A stretch of DNA of 38,963 nucleotides from an uncultured bacterium (GCA_900547585.1 URHD01000010.1:1-38963), one strand, 5' to 3'; counted from the first letter of the stretch, positions 29,640 through 38,082 are shown. The notes: generated from the letters alone by a model not told the origin. Program-made: numbers and translations.

Positions 29640-29667
29640 ATTATAGCGGTTTTTCGCATTTTGACAA
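29640..29667 (-). promoter_or_regulatory. HU promoter
   Basis: On the - strand TTGTCA (29667-29662), 16 bp, TATAAT (29645-29640). One of the few promoters here with a good -35, fitting a highly expressed gene. Confidence 0.7.
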
Positions 29668-29767
29668 GTATTTTTATTAAAATTTTTAAACAAAATGCAC
29701 ATTATAAAAGGCTATGCAGGCATATCGTTCGAAAAAGCTTGTGCTGCAAGGGTTTTACAATGAGGTT

Positions 29768-30661
29768 TTAAAGTGCCCATGAGGGATCAAGCCGCCCGAA
29801 CTTAACATTATTGTAATAATAGCTTAAAATTTGGTAAGCATTGTAACCCTGGGACGCCAAATTGTTGGCTCCATGCTGACTCATGCCGATTCCATGCCCG
29901 TTTTTTGAAATTCCGTCATCGAACGACGGCACAGAACGCAAAAATGGTAAATCCTTGTTCCATACTTCGCCGGAATTAATTGTGTGGCCGCCTGCAGATG
30001 CTGAATAGTAGGCAGGGATGATTTTTTTGTTGTAAGTAACGACGATTCCCTTTGTTTCTGCCACTGCTTTATTTGTGGAGGCTGTTTCACTGCTGGCGCC
30101 GCCGTAGGCTTGATCTTCTGGCGTGTCTTTCAGGTCATATCCGCGTGAAGCTCTTTTTCCGCGGTTGGCGATTGCGTAGCTTCTTGCTGCGATTGCCTGT
30201 GCTTTCAGGGCTTCGATATTCCATTTTGAGGGCATTTCAGAGGGAACAACTCCGAGAATATATTCTTCAAGCGGGATGTTGTTTACGACGATAAGCGAGC
30301 CGTTTTTATTGATTATTATGAATTCTCCGCGATACCAGCGTTTTTTTGTTGAAATAAAGCCTTTTGAAGTGGGGGTGATGATGATTTTTGACATGCCGAG
30401 GTTGAAATATTTGCCGTTTATCTGCAAGCCTATAGAATCTCCCATTGCTTTGACCCTGTAAGGTTTCATTGCTTCAAGCTGATAAATGGATTTTTCCATA
30501 CCGGGTTTAAAAAGACTTGCCGGTTTGCTGGTTCCGATTACGACTTCGGAAGAGCTGTCGATAATGCCGATTTTAATCGCTTCTGCCCTTTGGGGAGCCA
30601 GATTCAGGGTAAATACAAGCAGAATTGAAGCAAAAATGTATTTTATAATAATTTTGCTCAT
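29768..30661 (-). CDS. SpoIID/LytB domain protein
   Basis: 297 residues with a signal peptide (MSKIIIKYIFASILLVFTLNLAPQRAEA). The SpoIID domain reads NNIPLEEYILGVVPSEMPSKW (about 127-147), ALKAQAIAARSYA, YSASAGGHT and NGHGIGMSQHGANNLASQGY near the C-terminus. In sporulating bacteria SpoIID is a lytic transglycosylase; in cyanobacteria and other non-sporulators the role of these proteins is in cell wall remodelling or division. It lies 14 bp downstream of the 101-aa gene and forms an operon with it. Confidence 0.9.
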   Translation of the reverse strand: MSKIIIKYIFASILLVFTLNLAPQRAEAIKIGIIDSSSEVVIGTSKPASLFKPGMEKSIYQLEAMKPYRVKAMGDSIGLQINGKYFNLGMSKIIITPTSKGFISTKKRWYRGEFIIINKNGSLIVVNNIPLEEYILGVVPSEMPSKWNIEALKAQAIAARSYAIANRGKRASRGYDLKDTPEDQAYGGASSETASTNKAVAETKGIVVTYNKKIIPAYYSASAGGHTINSGEVWNKDLPFLRSVPSFDDGISKNGHGIGMSQHGANNLASQGYNAYQILSYYYNNVKFGRLDPSWAL

Positions 30662-30675
30662 ATTAATGTTTCCGT

Positions 30676-30981
30676 TTAACTTTTAAGAGGTTCGATTTTT
30701 TGAAGATATTCAATAACCTCGATGGCAATTTCCCGCCGAACTTCGTCAGAAGCGGCTTTGAGGTATTCAAATGCCTCGGAAATACGTTCATCGTTTTCGT
30801 ACCAGCGCAGAACAACATAATTAAATGCGTCAAGGAGGTTGTTTTGTCTGATTACGCCGAGGTTTTTGGCTTTTTCGGTGATGAGCTGCGCACAGGCGAC
30901 CTGAATGTTTACGGATTCGTTCTTCATGAGGCTGACTGCCAGGCTAAGGGTAGGTTCTTTGTCATACCAACGATTCTTCAT
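30676..30981 (-). CDS. Hypothetical 101-residue helical protein
   Basis: MKNRWYDKEPTLSLAVSLMK and so on, with NIQVACAQLITEKAKNLGVI and EAFEYLKAASDEVRREIAIEVIEYLQ. Helical and soluble, possibly an HEAT/ARM-like fragment; no named family. A GAGGAG Shine-Dalgarno lies 6 bp before the ATG, and an extended -10 TGATATAAT (31010-31002 on the - strand) a little upstream. First gene of the unit with SpoIID. Confidence 0.75.
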   Translation of the reverse strand: MKNRWYDKEPTLSLAVSLMKNESVNIQVACAQLITEKAKNLGVIRQNNLLDAFNYVVLRWYENDERISEAFEYLKAASDEVRREIAIEVIEYLQKIEPLKS

Positions 30982-31001
30982 ACTTTTCTCCTCTTGGTGA
31001 T

Positions 31002-31010
31002 ATTATATCA
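31002..31010 (-). promoter_or_regulatory. Promoter of the 101-aa gene/SpoIID operon
   Basis: Extended -10 TGATATAAT on the - strand, 20 bp before the ATG. No clear -35. Confidence 0.6.
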
Positions 31011-31065
31011 CAAGGTCTAATAGTAGCAAAAATTTTCAATTTCCTCCCAAAACAAGTCATGCAAA

Positions 31066-31147
31066 GTTAAAAGTGTAGCAAATTCATTTTTCGATGCCTG
31101 GAGCGCAGCAAATCGAGCTAGAAAAATGAATTTGCTGTACTTTTAGC
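31066..31147. repeat. Family D long hairpin, copy D2
   Basis: Arms 31066-31092 and 31121-31147 are 27-nt inverted repeats; the three differences are all G-T wobble pairs on the + strand. The loop holds AGCGCAGC (31102-31109), shared with D1. The outer arm GCTAAAAGT is shared with family A copy A1. It lies 30 bp from copy A5. Confidence 0.78.
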
Positions 31148-31177
31148 GCCAAAGCACTAATTTTTGATGGATGTGGG

Positions 31178-31278
31178 GGACTCATTTTTTCCGTTCCGAT
31201 TCCTCCGGCATTCGTAAATGAATAGCTGAAAATCGTGCTTTTTGGAACCTCCTCCATAGTCACTCCAAAGATGAGTCC
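31178..31278 (-). repeat. Family A hairpin element, copy A5
   Basis: Short arms, 12 nt (GGACTCATTTTT, 31178-31189; 31267-31278) with one wobble. The core is complete, reading on the - strand GGAGTGACTATGGAGGAGG ... GCCGGAGGAATCGGAACGG. It lies 31 bp downstream of the kdsB stop, so it could be transcribed at the end of the mnmE-kdsB operon. Confidence 0.82.
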
Positions 31279-31309
31279 ATAGATTTTCTTTCTCAGTCTG
31301 TAATTTACC

Positions 31310-32041
31310 CTAATTTTTTGCTAGCGCCGCTTTGAACCGCTCAACATCCTCTTTTGTGTCAATCCCGACCGGAATAAAATCAACAACCGTGGTAATTATC
31401 TTCATCCCCGCCTGAAGCGCCCGCAACTGCTCAAGGCTTTCGGCTTTTTCGAGCATGCCCTGAGAAAGCGCGGTCATTTTGAACAAAGAATCGCGTCTGT
31501 ACCCATAAAGCCCGATATGACCGTAAAAAATAGCCTCATTTTCGTTTCTTTCATAAGGAATTTTTGAGCGGGAAAAATAAAGCGCAAATCCGTTGTCATC
31601 TTTGACGCATTTTACAAGATTCGGATTTTCGGCTTCTTGGGGGTCTTTGATTTCTCTCAAAAGTGTGGCAATGTCCGCATTTTGGTTATTGTGCAGCGCA
31701 GAAATCACGCCATCTATGCTCTCCGGCGTAATCATCGGCTCATCGCCCTGCAAATTCACAATATATTCAAAATCTTCATGCCTTTGAGCAACTTCCGCAA
31801 TCCTGTCAGAGCCGCATTTGTGGTCAGCGCGGGTCATTTCAACGTTTGCACCGAAAGATTTTGCACAATTGAAGATTTCTTCGTGGTCGGTTGCGATAAT
31901 CACCGTGTCAGCCAGCTTAACTTTCGACGCTTTCTCGTAAACCCACTGAATAATCGGCTTTCCTCCAACTTCAATGAGCGGTTTTGCATGAAGCCTTGTT
32001 GACGCGTAGCGCGACGGTATGATTATTGCTGTTTTTCCCAT
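31310..32041 (-). CDS. kdsB: KdsB, CMP-KDO synthetase
   Basis: 243 residues. It activates KDO with CTP for attachment to lipid A, so the cell has an LPS-type outer membrane. IPSRYASTRLHAKPL (N-terminal nucleotide loop), MTRADHKCGSDRIAEV, NLQGDEPMI and YGHIGLYGYRRD (about 170), EQLRALQAG follow the family order. Normal length. It is the last gene of the mnmE-bioB-ruvA-kdsB run, 18 bp after ruvA, with family A and D hairpins downstream in place of an ordinary terminator. Confidence 0.95.
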   Translation of the reverse strand: MGKTAIIIPSRYASTRLHAKPLIEVGGKPIIQWVYEKASKVKLADTVIIATDHEEIFNCAKSFGANVEMTRADHKCGSDRIAEVAQRHEDFEYIVNLQGDEPMITPESIDGVISALHNNQNADIATLLREIKDPQEAENPNLVKCVKDDNGFALYFSRSKIPYERNENEAIFYGHIGLYGYRRDSLFKMTALSQGMLEKAESLEQLRALQAGMKIITTVVDFIPVGIDTKEDVERFKAALAKN

Positions 32042-32059
32042 TTTTTACCTCACTTTTGA

Positions 32060-32695
32060 TTATTCGCCCTGCGCAAGATAACGCAGCGCTTCTTTAAGAA
32101 TTTCTTCGGGTGAATCTTTCTTTTCTGCGCTCGAAAACGCAAGCTTAATCGCCTTTTTCGCCTCATCAGGCGAATATCCAAGCGAGAATAACACCGCCTG
32201 AACCTCTGAAACCGTTTCATCAGGCGCATTTGTGTCTGCTTTGATGTCAGAAAGGTCGATTGGAGCGGTTTTTTGCCAGTTTATGAGCTTGTCTTTGAGT
32301 TCAATGATGATTTTTTGCGCAAGCTTCGGTCCGATTCCCTTTGCGCGCGAAAGCTCCTTGTAATCGCCCTTTATAACGACCGAAATAAGCTCGCAGCCCG
32401 AAAATTCGTTCAAAAGTACAAGCGCGGACTTCATCCCGACGCCTGAAACGCTTTGAAGAATGTTGAAAATGTCGCGTTCCTCGCGATTTGCGAACCCGCA
32501 CAGCGACATTGCGTCCTCTTTGTGAATAAGAGTTACGTAAATTTTCGCATCCGTGTTCACTTCGCCCAAATCAGCGATTGCGCGGTCGGTTGTATTTACT
32601 GCGTAACCGATTCCGCCGTTTTCAATGACAAGCAGTGCCCCTTTTGACGATGAGGGCTGTTTTGAGATGATTATACCTTTGATGTAGTCGTACAT
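32060..32695 (-). CDS. ruvA: RuvA, Holliday junction binding subunit
   Basis: 211 residues. It forms the tetramer that holds the Holliday junction for RuvB. The N-terminal OB fold (MYDYIKGIIISK, GIGYAVNT) is followed by the HhH pair LQSVSGVGMKSALVLLNEF and LSRAKGIGPKLAQKIIIELKDK, then an acidic linker and the RuvB-binding domain (VSEVQAVLFSLGYSPDEAKKAI). Its start lies 25 bp inside the bioB 3' end, so translation is coupled. ruvB and ruvC are not in the window. Confidence 0.96.
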   Translation of the reverse strand: MYDYIKGIIISKQPSSSKGALLVIENGGIGYAVNTTDRAIADLGEVNTDAKIYVTLIHKEDAMSLCGFANREERDIFNILQSVSGVGMKSALVLLNEFSGCELISVVIKGDYKELSRAKGIGPKLAQKIIIELKDKLINWQKTAPIDLSDIKADTNAPDETVSEVQAVLFSLGYSPDEAKKAIKLAFSSAEKKDSPEEILKEALRYLAQGE

Positions 32696-33600
32696 AAGAG
32701 TTCCTTGTTAAGTTTTTCAATGGTTTCGAGGTCGTTTTCGGGCGTTTTTCCGGTTGTGGTGAGGTAATCGCCTGTCAAAATGCCCTCAACGCAATATTTT
32801 AGCATTAATTCCTGATTTTTCTCCGAAAGACGCATCCTTCCGCCGCAAAAACGCACAACAGAATCGGGATTGGCTATTTTTATAATCGCAATCGTCCTCA
32901 TAATGCCTTCTTCGTCGATTTTGTCGAGGTAATTTTCAAAAGGCGTGTCCTTTATGGGCATAAGGATGTTCAAAGGGATGGAATCCGGATGAATTTGCGC
33001 CAGCTCCATCGCAATTTCAACCCGCTGCTCAATACTTTCGCCCATTCCGATAATAACGCCGCAACAAAGCTCCATTCCGTACTTACGGACGAGTTTTACC
33101 GTGTTTATGCGGTCTTCATAGCTGTGCGTCGTGCAGATTTGCGGATGATATGAGCGGCAGGTGTTGATATTGTGATGAAAACGCTTCAATCCTGCCTCTG
33201 CGAGCCTTTTTGCCTGCTCCTCGTTCAAAATCCCGATAGACGCGCAGCTGTTGAGCCCGTCAATTTTGTTGATTTCTTTTATCATCTCAATCATCGTATC
33301 AAAATCACTCTCATCAGGCGTTTTTCCCGATGTTACGATGGCAAAACGCAAGGATTTGTGCTCTTTTGCGCGCAATGCCGCTTTTTTAACATCTTCGGGT
33401 GTAAGAAGCGGGTTTGTTTCGATATTTGTGCGGTAATGCGAGCTTTGTGCACAATATTTGCAGTCCTGCGAGCATTTTCCGGTTCTTGCACTGATTAAAG
33501 AGCAGAGTTCAATCCGGTTTGAGCAGACTTTTGCGCTAATCTTCAAAAGTTCTTCCAAATCCGAATTATATAATTTTAAAAGTTCCTCTTTGGTGTACAT
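32671..33600 (-). CDS. bioB: Biotin synthase
   Basis: 309 residues. A radical SAM enzyme inserting sulphur into dethiobiotin. CSQDCKYCAQS (about 43-53) binds the SAM cluster; the auxiliary cluster ligands are supplied by NSCASIG, HNINTCRSYHPQICTTH, LCCGVIIGMGES and the Arg in RFCGGR. Normal length. The ATG lies 11 bp after the mnmE stop and the 3' end overlaps ruvA. No other bio genes are nearby, so the grouping with housekeeping genes is by operon rather than pathway. Confidence 0.95.
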   Translation of the reverse strand: MYTKEELLKLYNSDLEELLKISAKVCSNRIELCSLISARTGKCSQDCKYCAQSSHYRTNIETNPLLTPEDVKKAALRAKEHKSLRFAIVTSGKTPDESDFDTMIEMIKEINKIDGLNSCASIGILNEEQAKRLAEAGLKRFHHNINTCRSYHPQICTTHSYEDRINTVKLVRKYGMELCCGVIIGMGESIEQRVEIAMELAQIHPDSIPLNILMPIKDTPFENYLDKIDEEGIMRTIAIIKIANPDSVVRFCGGRMRLSEKNQELMLKYCVEGILTGDYLTTTGKTPENDLETIEKLNKELLCTTTSKV

Positions 33601-33611
33601 AATTCATTTTC

Positions 33612-34943
33612 CTATTTTCCGATACAGAAATTATCGAAAATTTTATCCAGAATATCGTCCGTAATGACCTCTCCGGTCAATTCATCGAGCGCCATAAGCG
33701 CGGATTTCAAATCTATTGAAATCAAATCCTGAAGCTGCCTTGCATTCGCCGCAGAATAGGCGGTTTTCAAAGAATAAAGGCAGTTTTTCAGGCATTCTTC
33801 CTGACGCTGGTTTGTGGTGAATTCGCTTTCCAGTGAATTTGAATCCAGCACCATATCAGTAATTTGGGTTTTCAATTCCTCAATATTTTCGCCTGTTTTT
33901 GTTGAAATATTCAAAACCAGCGGAAAATGGTTTAAATCAGATTTTGTGGCGACTTTCAGGTGGGGTTTGGTCTTAATAAGGTCGTAGATTTCTTTGTCTT
34001 CCCGCGTAAATCCTTTTCTTGCGTCAAAAAGAAACAGAACAATATCCGCTTCGGCAGCGCATTTTTTTGTGTAATCAATTCCGATTGCCTCAACCTTGTC
34101 GATTCCCTCACCCGAGTGGATTCCGGCTGTGTCAATCAGTGTCGCGGGGATTCCGTGAATATCCATTGTTTCTTGCAAAACATCGCGCGTTGTGCCGGCT
34201 ATTTCTGTAACAATTGCTCTGTCAAGGCTCAAAAGCCTGTTAAAAAGCGAAGATTTTCCCACATTCGGACGCCCGACAATCGCGATTTTTATGCCCTGGC
34301 GCATTACATTCGAGGCTTTTGCACCTTTCAGGATATTTTCTATCTTCTCAATAGCTTTTTCAATTTCTGTTTCAATTTCCGAATAAGCAGGCTCTGAAAC
34401 ATCCTCGGGGAAGTCAATTGCCGCAACAATTCTCGACAAAAGCGAAATTATGCCGGATTTGATTTCTTTTATTTCGCCTGAAAGCATTCCCGAGAGGTTT
34501 CCCGCGCTTTTTTTAGCAAAATCATCAGTTTTCGCATGAATCAAATCCAAAACTGCTTCTGCCTGTGACAAATCCATTTTTTTGTTCAAAAACGCTCTTT
34601 TCGTGAATTCACCGCGCTGCGCAAGGCGTGCACCGTGCTTTAGCGTGAGGTCGAGGATTTTTTTGACGATTTTTATCCCGCCATGGCACTGAAATTCAAC
34701 AACATCCTCCCCCGTAAAGCTATGAGGCGCCTTAAATGGGAGCAAAATAACCTCATCTACGGCTTCATCGCCGTCTTTTATCCAGCCATGAGCGATTTTT
34801 CCGGGTTCAAATTCGTTTTTTGAAAACATTTTTTGGGCTATTTCAAAAGCCTCTGAGCCGGAAATCCTCACCGCACCCACGCCACCAGTGCCCATGGGTG
34901 TGATTATTGCTGAAATTGTTTCAAATTCTCCGCTTATATTCAT
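33612..34943 (-). CDS. mnmE: MnmE, tRNA modification GTPase
   Basis: 443 residues. With MnmG it makes 5-carboxymethylaminomethyluridine at the tRNA wobble position. N-terminal folate-binding domain (IITPMGTGGVGAVRISGSEA), helical domain, then the inserted G domain GRPNVGKSSLFN (about 225), TTRDVLQ, DTAGIH and TKSD, and the C-terminal FDNFCIGK with the catalytic Cys. Normal length. First gene of the mnmE-bioB-ruvA-kdsB run; AAGGT precedes the ATG with a TATGAT or TATAGT -10 close upstream. mnmG is not in the window. Confidence 0.96.
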   Translation of the reverse strand: MNISGEFETISAIITPMGTGGVGAVRISGSEAFEIAQKMFSKNEFEPGKIAHGWIKDGDEAVDEVILLPFKAPHSFTGEDVVEFQCHGGIKIVKKILDLTLKHGARLAQRGEFTKRAFLNKKMDLSQAEAVLDLIHAKTDDFAKKSAGNLSGMLSGEIKEIKSGIISLLSRIVAAIDFPEDVSEPAYSEIETEIEKAIEKIENILKGAKASNVMRQGIKIAIVGRPNVGKSSLFNRLLSLDRAIVTEIAGTTRDVLQETMDIHGIPATLIDTAGIHSGEGIDKVEAIGIDYTKKCAAEADIVLFLFDARKGFTREDKEIYDLIKTKPHLKVATKSDLNHFPLVLNISTKTGENIEELKTQITDMVLDSNSLESEFTTNQRQEECLKNCLYSLKTAYSAANARQLQDLISIDLKSALMALDELTGEVITDDILDKIFDNFCIGK

Positions 34944-35040
34944 ACCTTAAATCATACTATAAACGCCTTTTGTGCGCTAATGTAACAAAATATTAAACAA
35001 AATTGAAAGAAAAAGGCAATTTTTTCATTCAAATATACTT

Positions 35041-35192
35041 TATATATATGTAAGACAGAACAAAGATAAACAAGATAAATAATTTACTTACTTACTTCAT
35101 ACACACTAACCTACCACACTAACCTACACTTACTTACACACGAGGAATTACAAAAAGAATTCCAGGGGACTTGTTAAAAGTCCCTTTTTTTT
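35041..35192 (+). ncRNA. Candidate small RNA
   Basis: A 250-bp space after the mnmE start holds no ATG frame on the + strand but ends in a clear terminator (35166-35192). Upstream are a TATA-rich promoter (about 35034-35048) and a GGCAATTTTTT element (35015-35025). The body is A/C-rich with repeats: ACTTACTTACTT and two CACTAACCTAC copies, then a hairpin GGAATT..AATTCC (35143-35162) and the terminator. An unstructured pyrimidine-rich 5' part plus terminal hairpins is the layout of a regulatory RNA. Not matched to a known family. Confidence 0.45.
35166..35192 (+). terminator. Rho-independent terminator
   Basis: GGGACTT (35166-35172), GTTAA loop, AAGTCCC (35178-35184), then eight T. It acts on the + strand, although the genes on either side are both on the - strand. 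Confidence 0.88.
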
Positions 35193-35559
35193 ATTTGTTA
35201 ACAAAATGTTCTATTTTTTTGATTATATTCGGCGCCAGCAGCGGTGAGATGTCAGAGGCGGCTATGGCTGCTTCTTCAGGAACGATTTCCGGAACTTTCA
35301 GGAGGAATTTTTCAATGGTTTTATTCATTTTTATGGTTTCCAGTGCTGATTTTTTTCCGGCTTCCGTCAAAGAGATTACGCCATAGGGTTCGTAGTTGAC
35401 GAAGTTTTTTGCGCTGAGTTTTTTAACCGCTTCTGATACTGCGGCTGCCCCCAGCGATAAAATTTGTGCAATGTCTTTTATTCTTGCTGCTTTTTTTTCA
35501 TTTTCAACAGCAAGTATAGCACAGAGATATTTTCTCTGACTGCCTGTTAATCCAGTCAT
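35191..35559 (-). CDS. DtxR/MntR-like regulator lacking metal ligands
   Basis: 122 residues. A winged helix (LTGSQRKYLCAIL, KIKDIAQILSLGAAAVSEAVKKL, YEPYGVISLTEAGKK) and a dimerisation domain (KTIEKFLLKVPEIVPEEAAIAASDIS) align with MntR/DtxR. The positions of the MntR metal ligands are replaced: the N-terminal Asp/Glu pair is Lys and Cys, the His of the RHxLLExFL helix is Asn, and the EHxLS-type cluster is AASDIS. It is therefore probably not a metal-responsive repressor. AAGGAT Shine-Dalgarno. Its stop lies inside the T-run of the opposite-strand terminator. Confidence 0.78.
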   Translation of the reverse strand: MTGLTGSQRKYLCAILAVENEKKAARIKDIAQILSLGAAAVSEAVKKLSAKNFVNYEPYGVISLTEAGKKSALETIKMNKTIEKFLLKVPEIVPEEAAIAASDISPLLAPNIIKKIEHFVNK

Positions 35560-35748
35560 TTCACGATCCTTAATTAGCTGGTTTTATTGTATCATATATC
35601 GGCAAAAAAGGTTTTTATGTATTTTTATTAAGAGATTGAGCGTTTAATGCTGTTTTTTGGCACACCAGTTGACTCGGATTTTCGTATATGCATTAATATA
35701 TATAATTTATGGCATGCCGAAAAATTTTCGGAATGCTTAGGAGAAAAA

Positions 35749-36096
35749 ATGGATAAAAATGTACCTGATTCTACAGATTGGGACAACAGGAGTAACGATT
35801 TGGTTTCGGCTTTGAAAAGTAAAAATATCAAAAAGATTGCACTTGTTGGCATCATTGACAACACTTTCGAGAGTTTTCTTTCGGAAGCGTTTTTAAATGC
35901 GGGCATTGCAACTATCACTCCGGAATTCAAAGCCAGGGCAGAAATTGAAAATTCTACTTCAAACGATTTTATTGAGGCGGTTTTGACGAGATATTCAAAG
36001 CTCGGAGCAGAAGCTGTCATCAGTGAAAATCCCAAAATTCACGATGCAGCTTGCAAATGCGGGATTTGTTCTCAATTTATACGAAATAACAAATAA
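35749..36096 (+). CDS. Hypothetical 115-residue protein
   Basis: Start at ATG 35749, with GGAG 5 bp upstream and TATAAT at 35701-35706; a longer upstream frame has no support. The sequence MDKNVPDSTDWDNRSNDLVS, then ALKSKNIKKIALVGIIDNTF and RYSKLGAEAVISENPKIHDAACKCGIC suggests a small alpha/beta Rossmann-like fold, but no family is recognised. The C-terminal CKCGIC could bind metal. A strong terminator follows. Confidence 0.7.
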   Translation: MDKNVPDSTDWDNRSNDLVSALKSKNIKKIALVGIIDNTFESFLSEAFLNAGIATITPEFKARAEIENSTSNDFIEAVLTRYSKLGAEAVISENPKIHDAACKCGICSQFIRNNK

Positions 36097-36099
36097 AAA

Positions 36100-36126
36100 G
36101 GAACAGTTATTGTCTGTTCCCTTTTT
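36100..36126 (+). terminator. Rho-independent terminator
   Basis: GGAACAG (36100-36106), a 7-nt loop, CTGTTCC (36114-36120), then C and five T. Confidence 0.88.
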
Positions 36127-36154
36127 ATAATCTCTAATTTAATGTGCTGCTAAA

Positions 36155-36451
36155 TTAAGCTGCGAATTTTGTGTCGCCTTTGATTTCAGAAATGAGGTAT
36201 TTTGCGACCCATTCGAAGTTTTTATTGTTTTCGGCTACTTTTTTCAACGAGGGGATAGAAGCTTCGCCGATTCTGATTAAGCTCATTGCTACAACGCCTC
36301 TGACTGCGCCTTTAACTGTCTGGAGCTGCTCCACAAGAACCGGAACAGCAGCAGAGCCGATATTTACGAGCATGTTTTCTATTTCAGATTTGCTTTTGTT
36401 GTCAGCAGTTTCGAGTTGAGTTAAAAAATACTTAATTGAATCAGCGTGCAT
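36155..36451 (-). CDS. Small HEAT-repeat protein
   Basis: 98 residues, about two HEAT repeats: SEIENMLVNIGSAAVPVLVE and QLQTVKGAVRGVVAMSLIRI, then GEASIPSLKKVAENN. HEAT repeats are protein-binding scaffolds, and small ones occur beside phycobilisome or regulatory systems in cyanobacteria. Here it is alone. GGAG Shine-Dalgarno 7 bp before the ATG. Partner unknown. Confidence 0.82.
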   Translation of the reverse strand: MHADSIKYFLTQLETADNKSKSEIENMLVNIGSAAVPVLVEQLQTVKGAVRGVVAMSLIRIGEASIPSLKKVAENNKNFEWVAKYLISEIKGDTKFAA

Positions 36452-36585
36452 GATAAATCTCCATTACTTTTCTTATCTTGTTCACATTATAAAGCAAATT
36501 TTTATCAAAACCCGATTTCCTTATAAAATCTTTATATCGATGTAAAGATTAGGGCAAAATACTTGTTCTTACGGAAATTAACAAC

Positions 36586-36616
36586 AAAAAAAGGAGAACC
36601 GGAGTTCTCCTTTTTT
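36586..36616. terminator. Bidirectional terminator of the SLH gene
   Basis: GGAGAAC (36593-36599), CGGA loop, GTTCTCC (36604-36610), with seven A on the left and six T on the right. It ends the SLH gene (-) and shields the + strand. Confidence 0.85.
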
Positions 36617-36635
36617 AATATTGAATTACTTTTGA

Positions 36636-38051
36636 TTAGTAAACAATAATCAATTCTTCGCCGGGGTTCAAGCTTGAATTGTTTGAGCAGTGAGGAACGA
36701 TGAGGTAAACGATTTCGTCGCCGAGCTCGTAAACTACACCGAAAATACCGCTTGCAAGCAATTTAGTTTCATCAAAAATGCCTTTGAAAAGCGTGATGAA
36801 GCTTGTGCCGAAGCTTTTCAGACCTTCACCGGGGTGAAGAGTTAAAGTGTTAACGAAAGTGTTAGAAAGGTTGTCACCGTAGTTTTCCAAACCGTTAGCC
36901 GCAACGTTAACCATAGAACCACCGGTTCGGCCTGCTACACCAACAACTCTGCCTGCTGCTGAAAGCGGTGCACCGAAGAGTCTGGCTACGAAGTTCGGGT
37001 TTTTAATCTTAGAAGCCTGAGCTTCGGAGATATTTTTCGGGAACTTGAGGCACTGGTCGCCGTTTACGATTTCAGTGAATTTAACTTTGATGTATCCGGG
37101 ATTTTTTACGCCGGGTCTTTGTACTTCTGTAACAACACCTTTAACTGTTGAGTTTTCAGGGAAATTTTGACCTGAAAGTGTGACAGCTTTAGTTGTTTTA
37201 GCTGTGAATTTGTCATTTACGTTAGAAACTTTGGCGCTCAGTCTTTCATCAAGTCTGATTGAAATGCAGGTCGGTGTGTATTTTGAAAGTTTAGCACCTG
37301 ATTTGCTGTTCTGGTAGTTGTAAATGTACTGCTGTCTTAATGTTCCTACGATGTATGCAACCTGTTCTTTTGAAAGGTATTCAGCAGAAGCTGCTTTTGC
37401 GGGATCCGGAACAGAATCTAACAATTGTGAAGCCATGACTTCTTTTGTAGGAGCAATGGCCCATTTCGGGATGTATTGCATTTTGTGTCCTTTTAAATCA
37501 GGAACAAGAAGGCTTCTGTCTGTCGGAACTTCAATCAACGTAGCGATTGTAGCAAAAACTTCAGCTTTTGTTACGGGCTGGTCAGGACGGAAAGATTTGT
37601 CCGGATAACCAATCATAACTTTTGCGTTTGTAGCTTTATCAATCCATGCTTTAGCCCAGTATTTGGGGCAAATATCTGTGTAATTGCTGGATTTTGCATC
37701 CTTTAAGGCAAGACCTTCAGCAAGAATTACTGCCAGTTCAGAACGAAGAACGGGCATTTTGGGGTTGAACACTTTTTGATTAGTATTGTCTTTTATGGTT
37801 GCGAGGATATCTTTTACCCAAGAATCAACCATTACGTTGTCTTTACCTTTAACGCCTACCTGATTTTCAGAGCGGTACATTTTTCCGCCTACTACATAAG
37901 CTGCGTCAGCTGAAACTGTAACCTGCTCGGCAGAACCAAACATAGTCGGATGAGCATAGCTTTCGACCATTTTTTGTTCACCTGCAAAAGCAGAAGTTAC
38001 ACCTAAACAGAGAGCCGCAAAAAGGATGATAACTCCATAAATCTTTTTCAT
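36636..38051 (-). CDS. SLH-domain exported surface protein
   Basis: 471 residues. A signal peptide (MKKIYGVIILFAALCLGVTSAFA) is followed by SLH repeats: FNPKMPVLRSELAVILAEGL (about 95-114), YTDICPKYWAKAWIDKATNA (about 123), KVMIGYPDKSFRPDQPVTKAE (about 144) and a degenerate third (YIPKWAIAPTKEVMASQLL). SLH domains bind pyruvylated cell wall polymers; in cyanobacterial relatives they usually precede a porin barrel, not seen here. The C-terminal half has a Gly/Ala region and a final hydrophobic part, function unknown. Strong AAGGAGAG Shine-Dalgarno and TATAAT. Confidence 0.85.
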   Translation of the reverse strand: MKKIYGVIILFAALCLGVTSAFAGEQKMVESYAHPTMFGSAEQVTVSADAAYVVGGKMYRSENQVGVKGKDNVMVDSWVKDILATIKDNTNQKVFNPKMPVLRSELAVILAEGLALKDAKSSNYTDICPKYWAKAWIDKATNAKVMIGYPDKSFRPDQPVTKAEVFATIATLIEVPTDRSLLVPDLKGHKMQYIPKWAIAPTKEVMASQLLDSVPDPAKAASAEYLSKEQVAYIVGTLRQQYIYNYQNSKSGAKLSKYTPTCISIRLDERLSAKVSNVNDKFTAKTTKAVTLSGQNFPENSTVKGVVTEVQRPGVKNPGYIKVKFTEIVNGDQCLKFPKNISEAQASKIKNPNFVARLFGAPLSAAGRVVGVAGRTGGSMVNVAANGLENYGDNLSNTFVNTLTLHPGEGLKSFGTSFITLFKGIFDETKLLASGIFGVVYELGDEIVYLIVPHCSNNSSLNPGEELIIVY

Positions 38052-38082
38052 ATAATCTCTCCTTATGATTTATTGCTTAATA

